From the NCBI GenBank assembly GCA_002049885.1, contig MVCS01000084.1:1-7935 (forward strand): a stretch of 7,935 nucleotides of DNA, read 5' to 3'. The translations under genes and the position numbers were made by a program. Positions 5,888-7,935 of the stretch are shown piece after piece. A model generated the notes under the pieces. The model worked only from the letters and a program-made list of their open reading frames with translations, ran no database searches and had not been told where the DNA came from. Origin of the DNA: Planctomycetales bacterium 4484_123. GTDB lineage: Bacteria; Planctomycetota; Phycisphaerae; SM23-33. How positions within the stretch are numbered: position 1 is the first letter of the stretch; each line of letters starts with the position of its first letter.

Positions 5888-7309
5888 TCACTTCCTCGCC
5901 GCCAGGTCGCTACAGCCCGGGGCGTCCTCCTGCCGGGCCGCCATCTCCAGCAGCCAGTCGGGGATGGCCCCGCCGGCGTCGGCGATGGCGGCCTCGAAGA
6001 GCCGGCGGACCTCGCCGCGGTTGGCGTCGGCGACGTTCTCGGCCAGTGGCTCGGCCGCCGAGAGGTCATACAATAGCACCCCCGTGCCGTCCACCTTGCA
6101 GTTCAGCCACCAGCGCTCGTCGATGACGGTCACGTTTGGCCCCCAGCCCACGGTGACGTGATCGCGGTGGCCCCTCTCGCCGGCCACGGCGGCCTCGAAG
6201 AACGGCCTGCCGTCGAGTGCCTCCGGCACCTCCAGGCCGGCGAACTGGAGTATCTGGGCGGCCAGGTCGGTGTGCTGGACGAACATGTCGCTGCGCTTCC
6301 CGGCACCTGGGCCGTCGGGGTGGCGGATGAAGATGGGCACGTCGAAGACCTCCGGGGCAGACGGGTATCCCCGCTTGCCCACGTAGCCGCGGTCGCCAAT
6401 GCTGTGGCCGTGATCGGTGGTGACGATGAGCACGGTGTTTTCCAGCAGGCCCAGCACGCGCATGGTCTGATAGAAGTGGCCGAACCAGCGGTCGCACATC
6501 GTCACCAGCCCGCTGTAGTTGGCCCGCGTGCGCCGCAGCAGCGGCTCGGACATCTCCCCGGAGGCGTACCCGCTGATGACCTGCTCCTGGCCGTCGCCGT
6601 CATCGTACATGCGGCGGTAATACTCCGGCACGAACCAGGGTTCGTGGGGGTCGAAGCTCTCCACGACCAGGAAGAACCTTTCGGCGTCGCGGTTCTGCTG
6701 AAGCCACTCTGCCGCCGTGATGAGCACCCGGGCGTTGAAGTAGTCTTCCTCTCTCCTGCGGTCGTACATGTTCTTCAGGGCCACCGTGATGAACTTCCGC
6801 CGGGCGGGATTCTCCAGTTCTTCCGGCAACCAGTGGCGGATGAGTTCTTCGGATGGATCCGGGCCGCTGCGGGAGGGGTCCTTCTCCTGGCCGCGGAGGA
6901 AGGTCCATTGGTCGAAGCCGCGCCAGTAGTTCTTCGACGGCTTGAACATGTGGTACACGTCGGCGATCAGGCCGGTGCGGTAGCCTGCCTCCTGGAGCAG
7001 CTCGGCCAGGGTGTCCTGCTCCTCGGGTATGGGCCCCCAGCCCGGGGCGCCGCGGAAGTCGCCCTTGAGGTTGAAGTCGCCCCGGTCGAACGGGTACACC
7101 CGCCTGCCGGTGTACAAAGCGCGCCGGGTGGGCAAGGTGGGTAGCGACTCGGGGTACGCCCGGTCCATCACCAGTGACTCGGCCGCCAGGGCGTCCAGGT
7201 TCGGCGTGTGGACCTTCCAACCCCAGGGCGGGGTGCCCGGCTCGCCGTCGTTGTAGCAGCCTATGCAGTCCCTTCGCAGCGAGTCAAAAACCACCAGCAC
7301 AATGTTCAT
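5888..7309 (-). CDS. sulfatase-family (alkaline phosphatase superfamily) hydrolase with Thr at the formylglycine position
   Basis: 473 residues from ATG 7309. A GTG one codon upstream is possible, but GAGGT (7316-7320 on the complement) is spaced 6 nt from the ATG. MNIVLVVFDSLRRDCIGCYN opens the fold with metal ligand Asp9; HTPNLDALAAES (34-45) follows; then the nucleophile region TLPTRRALYTGRR (58-70) in the place of C/S-x-P-S-R-x-x-x-L-T-G-R. The residue that should become formylglycine is Thr58 (codon ACC). ESFDPHEPW (217-225) and TTDHGHSIGDRGYVGKRG (297-314, metal ligands Asp299/His300) are intact. Length is normal for the family (450-550). No signal peptide is visible, so a cytoplasmic enzyme is likely. 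Thr nucleophiles occur elsewhere in the superfamily (phosphodiesterases, phosphopentomutases), so a phosphodiester- or phosphonate-type substrate is as plausible as a sulfate ester. It leads a co-oriented group with the oxidoreductase. Confidence 0.9.
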   Translation of the reverse strand: MNIVLVVFDSLRRDCIGCYNDGEPGTPPWGWKVHTPNLDALAAESLVMDRAYPESLPTLPTRRALYTGRRVYPFDRGDFNLKGDFRGAPGWGPIPEEQDTLAELLQEAGYRTGLIADVYHMFKPSKNYWRGFDQWTFLRGQEKDPSRSGPDPSEELIRHWLPEELENPARRKFITVALKNMYDRRREEDYFNARVLITAAEWLQQNRDAERFFLVVESFDPHEPWFVPEYYRRMYDDGDGQEQVISGYASGEMSEPLLRRTRANYSGLVTMCDRWFGHFYQTMRVLGLLENTVLIVTTDHGHSIGDRGYVGKRGYPSAPEVFDVPIFIRHPDGPGAGKRSDMFVQHTDLAAQILQFAGLEVPEALDGRPFFEAAVAGERGHRDHVTVGWGPNVTVIDERWWLNCKVDGTGVLLYDLSAAEPLAENVADANRGEVRRLFEAAIADAGGAIPDWLLEMAARQEDAPGCSDLAARK

Positions 7310-7366
7310 CACACGACCTCGTCAAAAACGCGGGCCCCGAGCGGCGCCTGGAGCCCAAGAGTCTCC

Positions 7367-7391
7367 CGGGCGGGCACAAATGACCCGCCCG
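7367..7391. repeat. strong GC hairpin in the leader of the hydrolase gene
   Basis: CGGGCGGG (7367-7374) and CCCGCCCG (7384-7391) are perfect 8-bp arms with a 9-nt loop, 58 to 82 bp upstream of the hydrolase start. No T-run follows directly on the minus strand; a T5 run comes about 40 nt later. It could be an mRNA leader structure or a terminator remnant of the upstream lyase gene. Confidence 0.5.
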
Positions 7392-7401
7392 CAATCGAAC
7401 G

Positions 7402-7435
7402 CGGATTCCGCGGATTGCTACGGATTACACGGATT
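7402..7435. repeat. four CGGATT units at 9-10 bp spacing
   Basis: GGATT begins at 7403, 7412, 7422 and 7431, each preceded by CG or CGC/ACG, giving a helical-turn period. An inverted AATCCGC occurs at 7491-7497, and a related degenerate cluster (AATC/ATCC/AATCC at 5867-5885) lies on the other side of the hydrolase gene in opposite orientation. Repeats of this style are dispersed in many GC-rich environmental genomes; here they overlap the proposed promoter. Confidence 0.65.
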
Positions 7436-7452
7436 GGGCACACAATTTTCAA
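7424..7452 (-). promoter_or_regulatory. candidate sigma-70-type promoter for the hydrolase gene
   Basis: On the minus strand TTGAAA (7452-7447) and TGTAAT (7429-7424) are separated by exactly 17 nt, in a locally AT-rich patch of an otherwise GC-rich window. Transcription would start near 7417, leaving a leader of about 107 nt that contains the GC hairpin. The -10 element lies inside the CGGATT repeat, so the match could be partly fortuitous. Confidence 0.35.
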
Positions 7453-7517
7453 ACAGAAACGCCGTCCGTGGAGTCTGTCGTAATTCGAGAAATCCGCTCT
7501 ACATTATTTCCATAGGG

Positions 7518-7534
7518 CGCGCGCCACCCGCGCG
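7518..7534. repeat. CGCGCG inverted repeat after the lyase gene
   Basis: CGCGCG arms (7518-7523 and 7529-7534) with a CCACC loop, overlapping a 10-bp palindrome GGCGCGCGCC (7516-7525), about 42 bp past the lyase stop. The position suits a terminator but there is no U-tract, so a termination role is weakly supported. Confidence 0.3.
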
Positions 7535-7575
7535 GGGCCACCGTCGCCCGGACATCTGCGCCCTCCGCCAAAGGC

Positions 7576-7935
7576 CTACTTCCCGGTCTGTCGGCGGAGG
7601 TCCAACAGCCGGTCCAACTCTTCCGCGTTGCACACGCCGCGCTGCAGGGCCACCTGGCGGATGGTCTTTCCCGTGGCGTGGGCCTCCTTGGCGATCTCGG
7701 CGGCGACGTCGTAGCCTATCTTGGGCACCAGGGCCGTGGCCAGCATCAAGGACCTCTCCACCATCTCGGCGCAGCGGGCTTGGTCTGCCTGTAGGCCGGC
7801 GATGCACCTGGCGCGGAATACCTTGGCGGCATTGGTCAGCAGCGAGGCGCTATGCAGCAGGTTGTATGCAATCAGCGGCCAGGCGGTGTGCATCTCCAGT
7901 ATGCTGCCCACACCGCCGACGGCGGCTGTGGCTAT
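7576..7935 (-). CDS. aspartate ammonia-lyase / class II fumarase family, C-terminal part (5' end outside window)
   Basis: The frame is open from the right edge to TAG at 7576, giving the last 119 residues. HTAWPLIAYNLLHSASLLTN corresponds to the helix after the family's 'ELN-x-x-x-P-x-IAYN' stretch. FRARCIAGLQADQARCAEMV and ERSLMLATALVPKIGYD are the conserved helices of the C-terminal half, and AAEIAKEAHATGKTIRQVAL followed by AEELDRLLDLRRQTG is the small C-terminal domain. The C-x-x-G-I/L-x-A-x-x-x-R-C pattern favours aspartase (aspartate to fumarate plus ammonia) over fumarase, but the diagnostic GSSxMPxKxN loop and substrate-binding residues lie off the window. GILELN-type residues are replaced by VGSILEMH, a mild departure from both families. 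The enzyme would be cytoplasmic. It is co-oriented with the hydrolase but separated by 266 bp with its own hairpins and a candidate promoter, so it is probably a separate unit. Confidence 0.88.
   Translation of the reverse strand: MATAAVGGVGSILEMHTAWPLIAYNLLHSASLLTNAAKVFRARCIAGLQADQARCAEMVERSLMLATALVPKIGYDVAAEIAKEAHATGKTIRQVALQRGVCNAEELDRLLDLRRQTGK

Noticed and set aside
4648..7144. Two long plus-strand frames (4648-6126 and 6158-7144)
   Set aside because: They are antisense to the oxidoreductase and the sulfatase-fold gene, which have intact catalytic motifs and ribosome binding sites.

Overview
The window is GC-rich and reads like a chromosomal segment from the Planctomycetota or a close PVC-type relative. 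The support is the gene content: a secreted DUF4159-type protein with an alpha-toroid, a sulfatase-fold enzyme, a Gfo/Idh/MocA oxidoreductase and secreted proteins of kinds common in that group. This placement is an inference from family content, not from a marker gene.

Layout. Positions 1-126 (+) hold the last codons of an IS5-like transposase with a TGA in frame at the very edge. A secreted-type protein of unknown function follows on the minus strand (151-1413). Diverging from it on the plus strand is a large exported protein (1474-3905) with a toroid of the squalene-cyclase type and two DUF4159-like domains; its signal peptide and body are in different frames, separated by an apparent one-base loss near 1597. 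Convergent to it, on the minus strand, lie three genes read in the order sulfatase-fold hydrolase (7309-5888), Gfo/Idh/MocA oxidoreductase (5760-4888) and a small secreted protein (4678-4049). The 3' end of an aspartase/class II fumarase gene enters from the right edge on the same strand (7935-7576).

How the genes may work together. The hydrolase and the oxidoreductase are 127 bp apart and co-oriented, which suggests a small catabolic unit: removal of a sulfate- or phosphate-type group from a substrate, then NAD(P)-dependent processing of a sugar-like product. The hydrolase has Thr where classical sulfatases have the Cys or Ser that becomes formylglycine, so its chemistry may not be sulfate ester hydrolysis. 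The intergenic regions carry short GGATT/AATCC repeats on both sides of the hydrolase gene, a plausible sigma-70-type promoter and several perfect inverted repeats. I see no tRNA, rRNA, CRISPR array or defence system. I did not find a clearly new multi-gene system; the points most worth a second look are the Thr-type sulfatase homologue, the frameshifted double-DUF4159 protein and the repeat-flanked hydrolase.
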